From NCBI RefSeq assembly GCF_003610295.1, contig NZ_RAPV01000001.1, forward strand, positions 3,844,001-3,908,000: a stretch of DNA of 64,000 nt, read 5' to 3'. The notes under the pieces were generated by a model. That model saw nothing but the letters and a program-made list of their open reading frames with translations, was not told the DNA's origin and did not search any database. The position numbers and the translations under genes are program-made. This document shows positions 27,897-38,966 of the stretch, one piece after another; position 1 is the stretch's first letter; the number at the start of each line of letters is the position of its first letter. Source of the DNA: Paraburkholderia sp. BL23I1N1 (GTDB lineage Bacteria; Pseudomonadota; Gammaproteobacteria; Burkholderiales; Burkholderiaceae).

Positions 27897-28140
27897 ATGA
27901 ACCATGTGTACCGCCTGGTCTGGAGTCAGCCGCTGAACGATTGGGTTGCAGTCGCCGAGTTCTCGCGGGGGCGCGGCAAAGGCGGTGGCCGCAAGCGCGT
28001 CTTTGTGGCTTTGACAGCGGCCGTGCTGGCGCATCCGGCCGTGGCAGACCCGAGTTGGGTCACCATCACGGGGGGTACCGGGGGCACGGACTATACATTT
28101 GACAGCAACTCGCCGCCTGATTTGACGGTTAGCCCCGCAG
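27897..28140 (+). pseudogene. N-terminal remnant of an ESPR-type autotransporter/adhesin
   Basis: The fragment begins MNHVYRLVWSQPLNDWVAVA, the extended signal peptide region (ESPR, PF13018) of type V secreted adhesins. A hydrophobic core (VFVALTAAVLAHPAVA) and the start of the mature protein (WVTITGGTGGTDYTF) follow. The reading then runs into the end of a truncated transposase near 28140 and stops at 28169. Such adhesins are normally one to several thousand residues, so almost the whole passenger and anchor are lost. Confidence 0.72.
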
Positions 28141-29013
28141 CTGCTTGGCGACAGGCGGCCAAACCGTAAGGCGCCGATATCTGAGTTCCAGACACGCCTG
28201 GTGAGGGTGTCCTTTGGCGTCGCGAAATTCGATCCGGTGCAATCCCTTCACCCGCACCTCTGACATTTCGTCTGCAACGGTATGCTCGCCGTCGCCGGCT
28301 AACCTGTTGCTGCAGGTACGCACCAGAAAATGCGTGCCGAGCTCAGAGGCGGCGCAAAACAGTTCATAGATGTCGCTTTCCCGGTCGCCAATATGCACAC
28401 AGCGATCCGGTTCACCGAGCCGGGTGGTTGATTGACGCAGATTCTCAATCCACCGAAAGCTTTCCTTCTGCTCAATCGGTATGCGTGTGAAATTGACTTT
28501 GCTGCGTCTTCTCGCGGTGTCCTTGAATTGCTTGCGGCTCCAGAATTTGATGGCCGCTAGCCCGAGTGGCAGACCTTCGGTTGTGACGGCGAGACTTGCG
28601 TGCATCAGGATGCCGCAATGCGGGCTCGGCTTCGTCCGGCCTCGCCGCTGGGCGGAAGTTATTGCGCTGCCAGCGTATCCGATGAGTTCGGGATGTTCCC
28701 TTTCGTATGAAAACGTGGTGGTATCCTGAAGTACAAGAATCGGTCCATCGGTCGTGGAAGAACGCTTTGAAGTAGTCCGGAAATGTCCGCTCAGAATGTC
28801 CTGCTCACTGACGCGATCATTGTTCATAAAGCGATACGCTGCCTTGGTATTGGCCCAATCCTGGCAGGCGAGTGGAATGGTCTGTCCCATACCCTTCCAC
28901 AATTGCTCCAACAGCATTCCAAACCGCTTGCGAAGCCGGGTGTCCTGAAACTCGCTGCCCGTAATCTCGCAATTCAGCCAGGATTCATCCTTTGCGCGTT
29001 CCGTTCCTGTCAT
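28129..29013 (-). pseudogene. Truncated IS4-family (Tn5-like) transposase
   Basis: The 294-residue frame matches the N-terminal two thirds of Tn5/IS50-type transposases. It has the first catalytic Asp in VLQDTTTFSYE and the second in CVHIGDRESDIYELF. The family is about 460-480 residues, and the segment with the catalytic Glu (Y-R-E signature) is missing. The last four residues (QLRG) are antisense autotransporter sequence. The element has lost its right-hand part and cannot transpose on its own. Confidence 0.85.
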
Positions 29014-29017
29014 TTAT

Positions 29018-29401
29018 TCAAATAGGGATCGTAAATGTTTCCAAGTTAGCAGAATTGTGGGTAATTACAAGGGCGCCGATGTGTTTACCGCGCTGGCTTT
29101 TCGACTTCGCCACCGCAGCGGCATGGATCGCGCGGGTCACCCAGCGAATCAGTTCGTGTTGATCGTCTGCTATCTCGTCCGGTAACTGGTAATAGCTGGC
29201 GACCTTGACCGTTTTTGATTGCCCGGCGTAGCTGAAAGGAACGGCTCCCAATGCCTCGAAATCTGGGCGTGTCAGATCATCCACACGCAGATACAGTGCC
29301 CCCTTGATGACAAAGCCGAACTGGACGCCGTTCTTCACCAGTCCCGCTCCACCGAAGAATCGGGAAACCGAAATCGGCCCGATCATGCTCAGGCGATCCA
29401 C
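29018..29401 (-). CDS. TfoX/Sxy N-terminal domain family protein
   Basis: A ~127-residue protein with a TfoX_N domain: LSMIGPISVSRFFGGAGLVK, FVIKGALYLRVDD and SYAGQSKTVKVASYYQLPDE. These domains occur in competence regulators, but single-domain versions have no known role. Homology extends upstream in frame to about 29440 (NLSAARERALECV) without a normal start codon; GTG 29401 is the first usable one. The last ~15 residues come from the end of the neighbouring IS fragment, so the native C-terminus was changed. Confidence 0.7.
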   Translation of the reverse strand: MDRLSMIGPISVSRFFGGAGLVKNGVQFGFVIKGALYLRVDDLTRPDFEALGAVPFSYAGQSKTVKVASYYQLPDEIADDQHELIRWVTRAIHAAAVAKSKSQRGKHIGALVITHNSANLETFTIPI

Positions 29402-29436
29402 ACATTCAAGCGCTCTTTCACGTGCGGCGGAAAGAT

Positions 29437-29808
29437 TTATGTCGGTTGATCTTGATCTTGATCTGGTCGATAGAAAAAACCGGTAATGCTCCGAAGTCGC
29501 CCGTCATCGGAAAGCAGGCCAAAGCTGGTCCCTGTCTGTAGCGTGCTGTTATCCGGCCCGTGCAGGCTCCAGTGTGCAAGAGTGCGATCGTGATGATGCA
29601 GGAGCGTTCGAATGCGGAATGTTCCGCCGGGAACGCTTTGCTGAAAGTCACTCATGTAAGCCGAGATGGCCAGACGGCCCTCGATGGGGCCGTTTGGATC
29701 GCAATACGTCACGTCGTCCGCGAGGCATGCGGCAAGTTCGCCCACACGGGCATCCGAATCTCTCGACCAGGTAGCCGCATACCGATTCCAAAGTGCTTCA
29801 GGTGACAT
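29437..29808 (-). CDS. Nuclear transport factor 2-like (SnoaL-type) protein
   Basis: A 123-residue NTF2-fold protein (LWNRYAATWSRDSDARVGEL, DDVTYCDPNGPIEGRLAISA, RTLAHWSLHG). The fold serves enzymes and ligand carriers of many kinds; no catalytic set is evident. The start at 29808 has AAGGA upstream and overlaps the end of the tetR gene by 11 bases, so the two are translationally coupled. The C-terminus ends in an Asp-Gln repeat (DQDQDQ). Confidence 0.83.
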   Translation of the reverse strand: MSPEALWNRYAATWSRDSDARVGELAACLADDVTYCDPNGPIEGRLAISAYMSDFQQSVPGGTFRIRTLLHHHDRTLAHWSLHGPDNSTLQTGTSFGLLSDDGRLRSITGFFYRPDQDQDQPT

Positions 29809-30400
29809 GGTGGAGTCCTTCCAGTCGGTCGAATTCGTCATTGATCAGCGCCCTTAGCAGCGCCTTGTCATAGCTGGCACGAACGAGCACGAGCGTTCCC
29901 TGATAGAGCGCCAGTAATTTCGAGGCCGCGCGTTTGGGTTCGATCTCCGTTGAAAGCTGGCCGGTACGGCGTGCCGATACAAGCCGCGCGGTAAACGTGC
30001 GCAACAGAATATCGAGTCCCTCATTGATACCCGTCGGCATAGAACGGCCGTTGCCGCCAAATTCGATTGCGGCGTTGGTGATCAGACAGCCGAACGACTC
30101 TCCGTCCGGTTCACGGAGCAATGACAAAAAGAGCTTGCGCAAGCCACGCAAGCCGGCCGCTTCCGACGCATGTTCAACAATGCGTCGGTGCAAAACCTTC
30201 TGGTTGTAATGAGCGAGAGCAGCAGAAAACAAGCCAGCCTTGTCTCCGTAGCTGTTGTAGATGCTGCCGCATTTGAGCCCGGTCGCCTCTTCCAGATCTT
30301 TGATCGAGATTGCGGAATAGCCTTCGCGCCGAAAGGCGTGCATTGCACCTGTCAGCACTGATTCCTCGTCGTACTCACGTGAGCGTCCCATATCGGCCAT
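29798..30400 (-). CDS. TetR family transcriptional regulator
   Basis: A 200-residue TetR repressor. The N-terminal helix-turn-helix (AMHAFRREGYSAISIKDLEE, GLKCGSIYNSYGDKAGLF) is complete. The C-terminal domain contains GESFGCLITNAAIEFGGNG, typical of the group that controls small stress-response operons. It leads the operon tetR-NTF2-tfoX. The start MADMG is chosen over an upstream Met at 30433; MGRSREY (30391) is also possible. Confidence 0.88.
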   Translation of the reverse strand: MADMGRSREYDEESVLTGAMHAFRREGYSAISIKDLEEATGLKCGSIYNSYGDKAGLFSAALAHYNQKVLHRRIVEHASEAAGLRGLRKLFLSLLREPDGESFGCLITNAAIEFGGNGRSMPTGINEGLDILLRTFTARLVSARRTGQLSTEIEPKRAASKLLALYQGTLVLVRASYDKALLRALINDEFDRLEGLHHVT

Positions 30401-30739
30401 TTTTTGAATGTTAATTTTAGAATAGGCGATCAAGAAATGACTGTCAAGCCGACTGATCGGCTATCCGTCAGCGCCGCTGGCGAGCGTAGATAGGATCAGC
30501 CTTAACACTGCTTAGATAACAGCGCTGTAATCAACCGGACGGTTTCGGGTAAGGACACACGACTTATTCTATGGACCAGCGGGCCGGCGTTTGATTCTGG
30601 CCGGGCGCCCGTGCGATGCCAATGACTCGCATAGGGTTCGACAACCCGGCCGACGGGGTAGATATCCCATGTCCTTTCGCCATTTTGCCTCCTCGTATTA
30701 CCCCGCCAGCCGGCCGTCCCGCGATCACCGGATGACGCG
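30401..30739. other. Divergent promoter region of tetR and lysR
   Basis: About 340 bases between the two divergent regulators, containing several short GC dyads. No gene was recognised. Both promoters should lie here. Confidence 0.4.
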
Positions 30740-31723
30740 ATGAATCAGCTTGCGTCGATACGCATCTTCACCAAAGTCGCGGAGTGCCTGAATTTTGCGG
30801 AAGCGGCCAAGCAATTGGGTATTTCCAATTCCGTCGTTACCCGCAGCGTGGCGGCGCTCGAGGAGCATTTGGGCGTACGCCTGATCAATCGGACCACACG
30901 GCGTGTTTCGCTGACAAGCACCGGGCAATCCTATTGGGAGAGTTGCGTCGAATTGATCAAACAACTCGACACGATGGACGAGTGCATTGCGTCCGCGGTG
31001 GGGCAGCCGGCCGGTTCGCTCAGGATTGCGGCGTCATCGCTCTACGCGACGACGGACCTGCCTGACGTGCTGGCAGCATACCGGGTGAAGGAGCCGCGCA
31101 TGAACTTCGAGTTGACCGTGTTCGACACGATGAGCGACGTGGCGACGAGCGAGTTCGATGTGTGTTTCAGCGCCGAGCGGCGCCTGCGCGATTCGTCGCT
31201 GATCTGCCGGCCGCTCGCGCAGACTCGCGACGTGATCGTTGCGAGCCCCACCTATCTGGCGAGGCGCAGACCGCCGCGCACGCCGGCGGAACTCGCGTCG
31301 CACGACGTACTGGTCGCCTCGGATGCGCCAAGCCGCCATTGGGAATTCCGCGACGCGCACGGCATACAGCGCGTCGTCGTACGGCCGATTCTGAACATAC
31401 AAAGCCCGTTGGTCGTTAAACGGGCGGTGCAGGCCGGACTCGAGATCGCACGGCTTTCGCAATCCGTAGTGCAGCAGGAGCTCGCGGACGGCAGTCTGCG
31501 CGCACTGCTGAGCGACGCGACGCTTTGCGCCGACGAACGTACAGTATGGCTGCACTATTCCGGCCAGCCGCACATGGCGCTCGCGCTGCGCAGCTTCATC
31601 GATTTCGTCGTTGAGCGCTATCGTCACACGCCGGAGGAAAGCAAGCGGGAGGGTGCGATAGGCGTCGGCCCGCTACAACACCATTCGAGCAATACTGAAT
31701 TGCTGAGGAGCCACATTTTGTAG
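30740..31723 (+). CDS. LysR family transcriptional regulator
   Basis: A 327-residue regulator. The N-terminal winged helix-turn-helix is clear (ASIRIFTKVAECLNFAEAAK, LGISNSVVTRSVAALEEHLG), followed by a periplasmic-binding-like effector domain. It belongs to the CrgA/PA0477-like subgroup by its VRLINRTTRRVSLT segment. A porin gene follows 100 bases downstream on the same strand. Control of that porin is possible but not shown. Confidence 0.9.
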   Translation: MNQLASIRIFTKVAECLNFAEAAKQLGISNSVVTRSVAALEEHLGVRLINRTTRRVSLTSTGQSYWESCVELIKQLDTMDECIASAVGQPAGSLRIAASSLYATTDLPDVLAAYRVKEPRMNFELTVFDTMSDVATSEFDVCFSAERRLRDSSLICRPLAQTRDVIVASPTYLARRRPPRTPAELASHDVLVASDAPSRHWEFRDAHGIQRVVVRPILNIQSPLVVKRAVQAGLEIARLSQSVVQQELADGSLRALLSDATLCADERTVWLHYSGQPHMALALRSFIDFVVERYRHTPEESKREGAIGVGPLQHHSSNTELLRSHIL

Positions 31724-31823
31724 GTCCTAAAGTGCGTGAACCTGACGCCGGATAGCTGTGCCATCGCGCTGTTGACGCGACGAAACACCGGCGAGGTCAT
31801 CACACCCACAAGGATCTGCATTC

Positions 31824-32978
31824 ATGAAAAAACTCCTGATTGCCGTGGCTGCCAACACGGCGCTCGGCTGCGCGCTTGTCCCAACGAGCGCGATGGCGCA
31901 AAGCAGCGTCACGCTGTACGGCTTGATCGACGAAGGTCTGAACTACACCAGCAACTCGGGTGGGCATTCGAACGTACAGATGGAGAGCGGCTTTGCGCAA
32001 GGCAGCCGCTGGGGCTTGAAAGGCGCCGAAGATCTGGGTGGCGGCACCAAGGCTGTCTTCCAGTTGGAGAACGGCTTCGACGTCAACTCGGGCAAACTCG
32101 GCCAAGGTAGCCGGATGTTCGGCCGGCAGGCGTACGTGGGTCTCAGTTCGGCGCAATTCGGCACGCTGACGATGGGCCGGCAATACGATTCCGTTGTCGA
32201 CATTCTCGCGCCGCTCACGGCCAACGGCAACTGGGCCGGTTATCTGATGTCGCATCCGTACGATAACGACAACACCGACAACTCATTCCGCCTGAACAAC
32301 AGCGTCAAATATACGAGCAACACATATGGCGGCGTGACGTTCGGCGGCCTGTACGGTTTCAGTAACCAGGCGGGCGGCTTCGCGAACAACCGTTCTTACA
32401 GCTTTGGCGCGCAATACGTCGGCACCTCGGTGACCGTGGCGGCAGCGTACATGCAGATCAACATTCCGGGCGGCACGTCGGGCGGATCGCTTGCAGCCGA
32501 CGACACAGACTTCTTTGCCGCACGCCAACAGGTTTGGGGCGCGGGCATCAACTATACGATCGGTCCGACGGTGCTTGGCTTCGTGTACAGCCATACGAGC
32601 CTGAATGACGCGACGGGGTCCGTATATGTAGGAAACTTCGCGAACACGGCGAGCTCGTTGAAGTTCGACAACTTCGAAGTCAACGCCAAGTATCAGTTCA
32701 CGAAGAGTGCCTATGTCGGCGCCATGTACACCTACACGCTCGGGCATTTCGACAGCAGCGCGGGCAACTCGAAGCCAAAATGGCAGCAATTCGGCTTGAT
32801 GACGGACTACAACCTGTCGCCGCGTACGGACGTCTATGTGCAAGGGCTTTATCAGCACGCTTCGGGCGGCAGCACGGTGGCGGCGCCGCTGAATACCGCC
32901 TACATCACCGGTGCTGATGCGCCCTCGACGAGCGCGAATCAATTCCTTGCGCGTGTCGGCATCCGGCATCAGTTCTGA
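31824..32978 (+). CDS. Gram-negative porin (OmpC-like, Burkholderia type)
   Basis: A 384-residue outer-membrane porin. It has a cleaved signal peptide (after SAMAQ), the typical first strand SSVTLYGLIDEGLNYTSN, the conserved segment SRWGLKGAEDLGGGTKAVFQ followed by LENGF, and the C-terminal strand FLARVGIRHQF ending in Phe, which the BAM machinery needs. It should form a trimeric 16-strand channel for small solutes. Confidence 0.95.
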   Translation: MKKLLIAVAANTALGCALVPTSAMAQSSVTLYGLIDEGLNYTSNSGGHSNVQMESGFAQGSRWGLKGAEDLGGGTKAVFQLENGFDVNSGKLGQGSRMFGRQAYVGLSSAQFGTLTMGRQYDSVVDILAPLTANGNWAGYLMSHPYDNDNTDNSFRLNNSVKYTSNTYGGVTFGGLYGFSNQAGGFANNRSYSFGAQYVGTSVTVAAAYMQINIPGGTSGGSLAADDTDFFAARQQVWGAGINYTIGPTVLGFVYSHTSLNDATGSVYVGNFANTASSLKFDNFEVNAKYQFTKSAYVGAMYTYTLGHFDSSAGNSKPKWQQFGLMTDYNLSPRTDVYVQGLYQHASGGSTVAAPLNTAYITGADAPSTSANQFLARVGIRHQF

Positions 32979-33269
32979 TCGTGTGCGAGTGTGCCCACCG
33001 GCCCCGCTCCGGTGGCTGTTCGCTATCCACTCAGCCCAATCAGTTGCCTCGCGGGTTACGTAGCATGCAGCGCGCAAGGCCGAACCACGCCGGCCTCAGA
33101 TTGGGGACCAGAACCCATTAAGGGTAATTCCGGAAATCGAAATTAATCCTTGCGAACAATGCACTTAATTATCAACGACCATTTTCCTAAACTTGGTCTG
33201 ATCTGCCATTGAGAAGTAAGAATGGATTGTTTACGTCGAAATTCCAGTCCAATCAAGGAGGAACGGGTC

Positions 33270-33578
33270 ATGAACAAGACAACCCGCACATTAATCGCCA
33301 CCGTCGCCACACTCACGCTGTCGGGCGGCGTCTATGCACAGAACAACACGCTGGCGACCCCGAGCGTCGTGTCGCCGGCCGCCGTGAAGCCGGTCAATGC
33401 AACGAGCGGCTACGGCACGCCTGGCGTCACCAACTCGGACAGCGGCGTGGGCGCCGGGTCGTCGAACTCGGGCCTGCCGAATAGCACGAACAATAGCTCG
33501 ACATCCCTCACCAACGCTCCCGGGAGTCACAACACGCTGGCGACCCCGAGCGTAGTGTCGCCGGCCGCTGGTCAATAA
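33270..33578 (+). CDS. Small secreted protein with a terminal sequence repeat
   Basis: A 102-residue protein with a signal peptide (cleaved after GGVYA) and a very strong ribosome site (AAGGAGGAAC). The mature part is Ser/Asn/Thr/Gly-rich. It opens and closes with the same unit, NTLATPSVVSPAA, encoded by nearly identical DNA at about 33346-33380 and 33531-33565. No domain was recognised. Small proteins of this sort are common and uncharacterised in Burkholderiaceae. Confidence 0.7.
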   Translation: MNKTTRTLIATVATLTLSGGVYAQNNTLATPSVVSPAAVKPVNATSGYGTPGVTNSDSGVGAGSSNSGLPNSTNNSSTSLTNAPGSHNTLATPSVVSPAAGQ

Positions 33579-33590
33579 CAGGTGTTAAAG

Positions 33591-33657
33591 ATGACAACCA
33601 GGCGCAACTAAGCGCCAAGCGACCAGGCGCTTCAATCGCGCAGGGCGCGGTTGTCAT
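33591..33657. terminator. Long imperfect hairpin between convergent genes
   Basis: ATGACAACC (33591) and GGTTGTCAT (33649) pair, with an added GCGC/GCGC step inside. It lies between the convergent ends of the small secreted protein gene and merA. It could stop transcription from both sides, though no T-run is present. Confidence 0.4.
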
Positions 33658-33733
33658 TGTGACCGGTGCCGCAGTTTCACGGCTAGCAGGCGCTAGTTGA
33701 TACGATCGACCTCGCGATATCGTTGCCTACTGG

Positions 33734-35463
<1,730 letters not shown>

Positions 35464-35477
35464 GATGACCTCCAGGT

Positions 35478-35828
35478 TCAATAGAAGAGGGGCAGCACGT
35501 AGGGAAAACCGAGCGTGATCAGGACCAGTGCGACGACGACCCAGAACACGAGCTTGTACGCGGCGCGCACCTGTGGAATCGCGCACGCCTCGCCGGGCGC
35601 GCACGCCGCAGCGGGTTGGAAGATCCGCCGGCCGGCGAAGAACAACGCCACCAACGCCGTGCCGATAAAAATCGGCCGGTAGGGTTCGAGCAATGTCAGA
35701 TTGCCGATCCATGCGCCGCTCACTCCCAGCGCGACGAGCACCAGTGGCCCGAGACAGCAGGTCGACGCGAGGATCGCGGCCAGTCCGCCAGCAGCGAGCA
35801 CGCCGCGTCCGTTCGGTGGTTCCGCCAT
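35478..35828 (-). CDS. merT: Mercuric transport protein MerT
   Basis: A 116-residue inner-membrane protein with three hydrophobic helices. The transport cysteine pairs are C24/C25 in the first helix ([15 protein letters not shown]) and C76/C82 in the cytoplasmic loop (CAPGEAC), exactly as in Tn501. It imports Hg(II) for MerA. It is the first gene of the operon, with a GGAAGGAG ribosome site. Confidence 0.96.
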   Translation of the reverse strand: MAEPPNGRGVLAAGGLAAILASTCCLGPLVLVALGVSGAWIGNLTLLEPYRPIFIGTALVALFFAGRRIFQPAAACAPGEACAIPQVRAAYKLVFWVVVALVLITLGFPYVLPLFY

Positions 35829-35863
35829 ACGCTGCTCCTTCCGGATATCCGACTAGTGGCGTA

Positions 35864-35894
35864 ACGTTACTTCCGTACCTATGTACGGAGTCAA
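35864..35894 (-). promoter_or_regulatory. merTPA promoter and MerR operator
   Basis: On the minus strand the -35 box TTGACT and -10 box TAACGT are separated by 19 bases, the overlong spacing that MerR corrects by twisting the DNA. The spacer holds the dyad CCGTAC-N4-GTACGG. merR lies on the other side and starts 6 bases from the -35 box. Confidence 0.95.
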
Positions 35895-35899
35895 GCGGT

Positions 35900-36334
35900 A
35901 TGGAAAACGGTAACGAAAGCCTGACCATCGGCGCGTTTGCAAAGGCGGCCGGCGTCAATGTGGAGACGATCCGGTTCTATCAGCGCAAGGATCTGCTGCT
36001 CAAACCGGAGAGGCCGTACGGCAGCATCGGTCGCTACGGTGCAGCGGATGTCACGCGGGTGCGGTTCGTCAAATCGGCCCAGCGTCTGGGTTTTAGTCTC
36101 GACGAAATCGCAGATCTGCTGAAACTGGAGGACGGGACGCATTGCGATGAGGCGAGCAGCCTCGCCGAGCACAAGCTCCTCGACATTCAGGAGAAGCTCG
36201 CCGATCTCGGGCGGATGGAAGCCGTGCTCACCCAGCTCCTGGGTGCGTGTCATTCGCGCAAAGGTAACGTGTCATGTCCACTCATTGCGTCGCTGCAGCG
36301 AGGGGAAGAGCTACGCGACACCGCCTCCCGATAG
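35900..36334 (+). CDS. merR: Mercury-responsive regulator MerR
   Basis: A 144-residue regulator, the standard MerR length. The N-terminal winged helix reads [20 protein letters not shown] followed by QRKDLL. The three mercury ligands C82, C117 and C126 are at the Tn501 positions. It represses, and with Hg(II) activates, the divergent merTPA operon by distorting the 19-bp promoter spacer, and it represses itself. Confidence 0.96.
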   Translation: MENGNESLTIGAFAKAAGVNVETIRFYQRKDLLLKPERPYGSIGRYGAADVTRVRFVKSAQRLGFSLDEIADLLKLEDGTHCDEASSLAEHKLLDIQEKLADLGRMEAVLTQLLGACHSRKGNVSCPLIASLQRGEELRDTASR

Positions 36335-36582
36335 AGGCTATTCGGCCTTGGCGAAAAGATCCGTTTTTTTGACGGCACACGGCTCAATTTTGTATCAGAA
36401 CGTATCTGCTGGGTGCGTCGATACGCGCACATACAAAAACCGTCGTTCCCTACACAAGCGAGATACATCGGCGCGCTCCAATACGTCCGTCGAGCGGTGA
36501 GTCTCCGCTCGTTCAACCGGATGGACGGCTGGCAGTTTGAAAGCGGTCGTGTCCGACGTAAGAGCTGATTTTTTTCACCCAA

Positions 36583-36598
36583 TGTTGCAGGTGCAACA
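36583..36598. promoter_or_regulatory. TGTTGCA-N2-TGCAACA dyad upstream of nitrilase
   Basis: A perfect 7-bp inverted repeat with a 2-base spacer, 43 bases before the nitrilase start. It has the form of an operator for a dimeric regulator; which one is unknown. Confidence 0.45.
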
Positions 36599-36602
36599 AG
36601 AC

Positions 36603-36621
36603 AAGGGCGCGTTGCGCCCTT
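36603..36621 (+). repeat. Hairpin AAGGGCGC-GTT-GCGCCCTT in the nitrilase leader
   Basis: A perfect 8-bp stem with a 3-base loop ends 19 bases before the nitrilase ATG. It could end transcription from merR or influence translation of the nitrilase. Confidence 0.5.
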
Positions 36622-36640
36622 ACCGTTCGAGGAATGTGCA

Positions 36641-37627
36641 ATGAAAGTCGTCAAAGCCGCCGCAGTCCAGATCAGCCCTGTCCTCTACAGTCGTGAGGCG
36701 ACAGTCGAGAAGGTCGTGCAGAAGATCCTCGAGCTTGGCCAGAAGGGCGTGCAGTTCGCCACCTTCCCAGAAACCGTGGTGCCTTACTACCCGTACTTTT
36801 CCGCCCTCCAGACGGGTATCGAGCTTCTGTCCGGAACCGAGCATCTGCGGTTGCTGGAGCAGTCCGTGACGGTGCCCTCTCCCGCTACCGATGCGATCGG
36901 CGAGGCGGCCCGCAAGGCGGGCATGGTGGTGTCCATGGGCGTCAACGAGCGGGACGGCGGCACCATCTACAACACGCAGTTGCTGTTCGACGCTGACGGT
37001 AGCCTGATCCAGCGCCGCCGCAAGATCACACCCACGCATTTCGAGCGCATGATCTGGGGCCAGGGCGACGGTTCGGGCCTGCGCGCCGTCGACAGCAAGG
37101 TCGGACGCATCGGCCAGCTCGCCTGCTTTGAGCACAATAATCCGCTGGCGCGCTACGCGCTGATGGCCGACGGAGAACAGATCCATTCGGCCATGTATCC
37201 GGGTTCTGCCTTCGGCGAGGGATTTGCCCAGCGGATGGAAATCAACATTCGCCAGCATGCTCTGGAGTCCGGTTGCTTCGTCGTCAACGCCACGGCCTGG
37301 CTCGACGCCGAGCAGCAGGCGCAGATCATGAAGGACACGGGTTGCACGATCGGTCCGATCTCAGGCGGATGCTTCACCACAATCGTGGCGCCCGACGGCA
37401 TGCTGATTGGCGAACCGCTCCGCTCGGGCGAGGGCGAGGTCATCGCTGACCTCGATTTCACGCTGATCGACCGGCGCAAGATGTTGATGGACTCGGCCGG
37501 TCACTACAACCGGCCGGAACTGCTCAGTCTCATGATTGACCGTACGCCTACCGCGAACATTCACGAACGCACTGCGCACCCCAGGCCGAGCACTCAGCAA
37601 GACCCTGACGAACTAACGAAAGAGTAA
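36641..37627 (+). CDS. Nitrilase (Nit6803-like)
   Basis: A 328-residue member of the nitrilase superfamily, which hydrolyses nitriles to acids and ammonia. The triad is complete: E44 in [12 protein letters not shown]128 in [12 protein letters not shown] and C162 in [16 protein letters not shown]. The long matches [25 protein letters not shown] and [10 protein letters not shown] resemble the cyanobacterial Nit6803 enzyme. That enzyme belongs to the conserved Nit1 cluster, but none of the other Nit1 genes are here. A GAGGAA site precedes the start. An NmrA-type gene follows 139 bases downstream. Confidence 0.92.
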   Translation: MKVVKAAAVQISPVLYSREATVEKVVQKILELGQKGVQFATFPETVVPYYPYFSALQTGIELLSGTEHLRLLEQSVTVPSPATDAIGEAARKAGMVVSMGVNERDGGTIYNTQLLFDADGSLIQRRRKITPTHFERMIWGQGDGSGLRAVDSKVGRIGQLACFEHNNPLARYALMADGEQIHSAMYPGSAFGEGFAQRMEINIRQHALESGCFVVNATAWLDAEQQAQIMKDTGCTIGPISGGCFTTIVAPDGMLIGEPLRSGEGEVIADLDFTLIDRRKMLMDSAGHYNRPELLSLMIDRTPTANIHERTAHPRPSTQQDPDELTKE

Positions 37628-37766
37628 TCGGGTAGACGGTATTTTTCATTCTGTTTTTTCAAAAATGTGCATATGCACATAATCGCTGATGTGAACACAG
37701 GCGTCGGATCTGAAACGAGTAGTTATCCGCCGCCTACCTATTGAACGCAACGAAAAGGTAAAGGAA

Positions 37767-38687
37767 ATGACGATGAAATCCACACATGACGACCCGATCC
37801 TCGTAACCGGCGCAGCCGGCGAAATCGGCTCCATAGGCCGCCATCTCACCGCGATGCTGCTGGCCAAGGGTCACAAAGTGCGCGCCATGGTGCGTCGTGA
37901 AGACGAACGCGCCGAAAGCCTGCGCCAGCTCGGCGCCGAGGTCGTGCTCGGTGACCTGACCGATCTGCAGTCGGTGCACCGTGCCATTGAAGGTTGCAAG
38001 CGCATTTACTTCAGCATGTCGGTGTCGGGGGCCTATCTGGAAGCCACGGTGAACTTCGCCGCGGTGGCACGTCATCACGGTGTCGAAGTCATCGTGAACA
38101 TGTCGCAGATGAGCGTGACGGGCATGAGCATCACCGAAACCACCAACAGTCCTCAACACAAGTTGCATTGGCTCGCTGAGCAGGCCCTGGCCTGGTCGGG
38201 CCTGCCGGTGGTCACGGTGCGGCCCACTGCGTTCATGGAAGGTTTTTTCCTGCGTCTCGCCGTCAACAGCGTGCGCGAAAAGGACGAGTTGGTACTACCG
38301 CTGGGGAATGCCAGGACCTCGCCGATCGCGGCGGTCGACGTGGCTCGCGTCGTGGCCGCGATCTTCGATGACCCCGCGGCGCACGTCGGCCAGATCTACA
38401 ACCTGACTGGTCCCGAGTCGGCTGATCTGGACCACTACGCACGCGTGTTCTCTGAAGCGCTCGACCGCACCATTCGTTACCGCAACGTACCGGTTCCGGC
38501 ATGGTCCGAAAAGCTTCGCGAACTGGGCGTGCCGGACTACCTGATCTGCCACCTTGCCGTGTTGGCCGAGCTTCACGCGCAGGGCCGATTCGACCGCTTG
38601 ACCGATGACGTATTCGAGCTCACCGGCCAAAAGCCAATGGGCATGAGGGAGTTCGTGACGCACCACGCCGCCGACTTCAGCCTTTAA
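37767..38687 (+). CDS. NmrA-family NAD(P)-binding protein
   Basis: A 306-residue atypical short-chain dehydrogenase of the NmrA/HSCARG group. The dinucleotide-binding loop is degenerate but clear (ILVTGAAGEIGSIGRHLTAM), and later parts read VRAMVRREDERAESLRQLGA and VVTVRPTAFMEGFF. The catalytic Tyr-x3-Lys of classical SDRs is not evident, so it may sense NADP(H) or act on quinones. It has a good AAGG site and may be co-transcribed with the nitrilase. Confidence 0.85.
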   Translation: MTMKSTHDDPILVTGAAGEIGSIGRHLTAMLLAKGHKVRAMVRREDERAESLRQLGAEVVLGDLTDLQSVHRAIEGCKRIYFSMSVSGAYLEATVNFAAVARHHGVEVIVNMSQMSVTGMSITETTNSPQHKLHWLAEQALAWSGLPVVTVRPTAFMEGFFLRLAVNSVREKDELVLPLGNARTSPIAAVDVARVVAAIFDDPAAHVGQIYNLTGPESADLDHYARVFSEALDRTIRYRNVPVPAWSEKLRELGVPDYLICHLAVLAELHAQGRFDRLTDDVFELTGQKPMGMREFVTHHAADFSL

Positions 38688-38966
38688 CCTCGACAGTCGG
38701 GTGGACAGAGGGCGTATTAGCGCTGCCACATGGAATATGTCATATCAATCTGACAGTGGAGCGCTTAGAGTAAGCGAAAGTCGGCAGTGGCTGTCACCCA
38801 TGCTTCGCAATAGCATTGTCCTGCTCAACGATCTGCAAGATTCGCAGCGCGTGAAGGCAGGGCGACTGAAGTTGCGATTCGCTTTCGTCTCTCATTGACA
38901 ACCCTTTCGATACCGGGAGAATTGCCGCGCAGTCGTCGACCACCCTGACACGCAAAGGAGTCTTGA

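Larger units (their letters stand above)
36335..36640. other. Region between merR and the nitrilase gene
   Basis: No gene was recognised. It holds a 7-bp dyad (36583-36598) and a perfect 8-bp hairpin (36603-36621) directly upstream of the nitrilase start. Confidence 0.5.
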
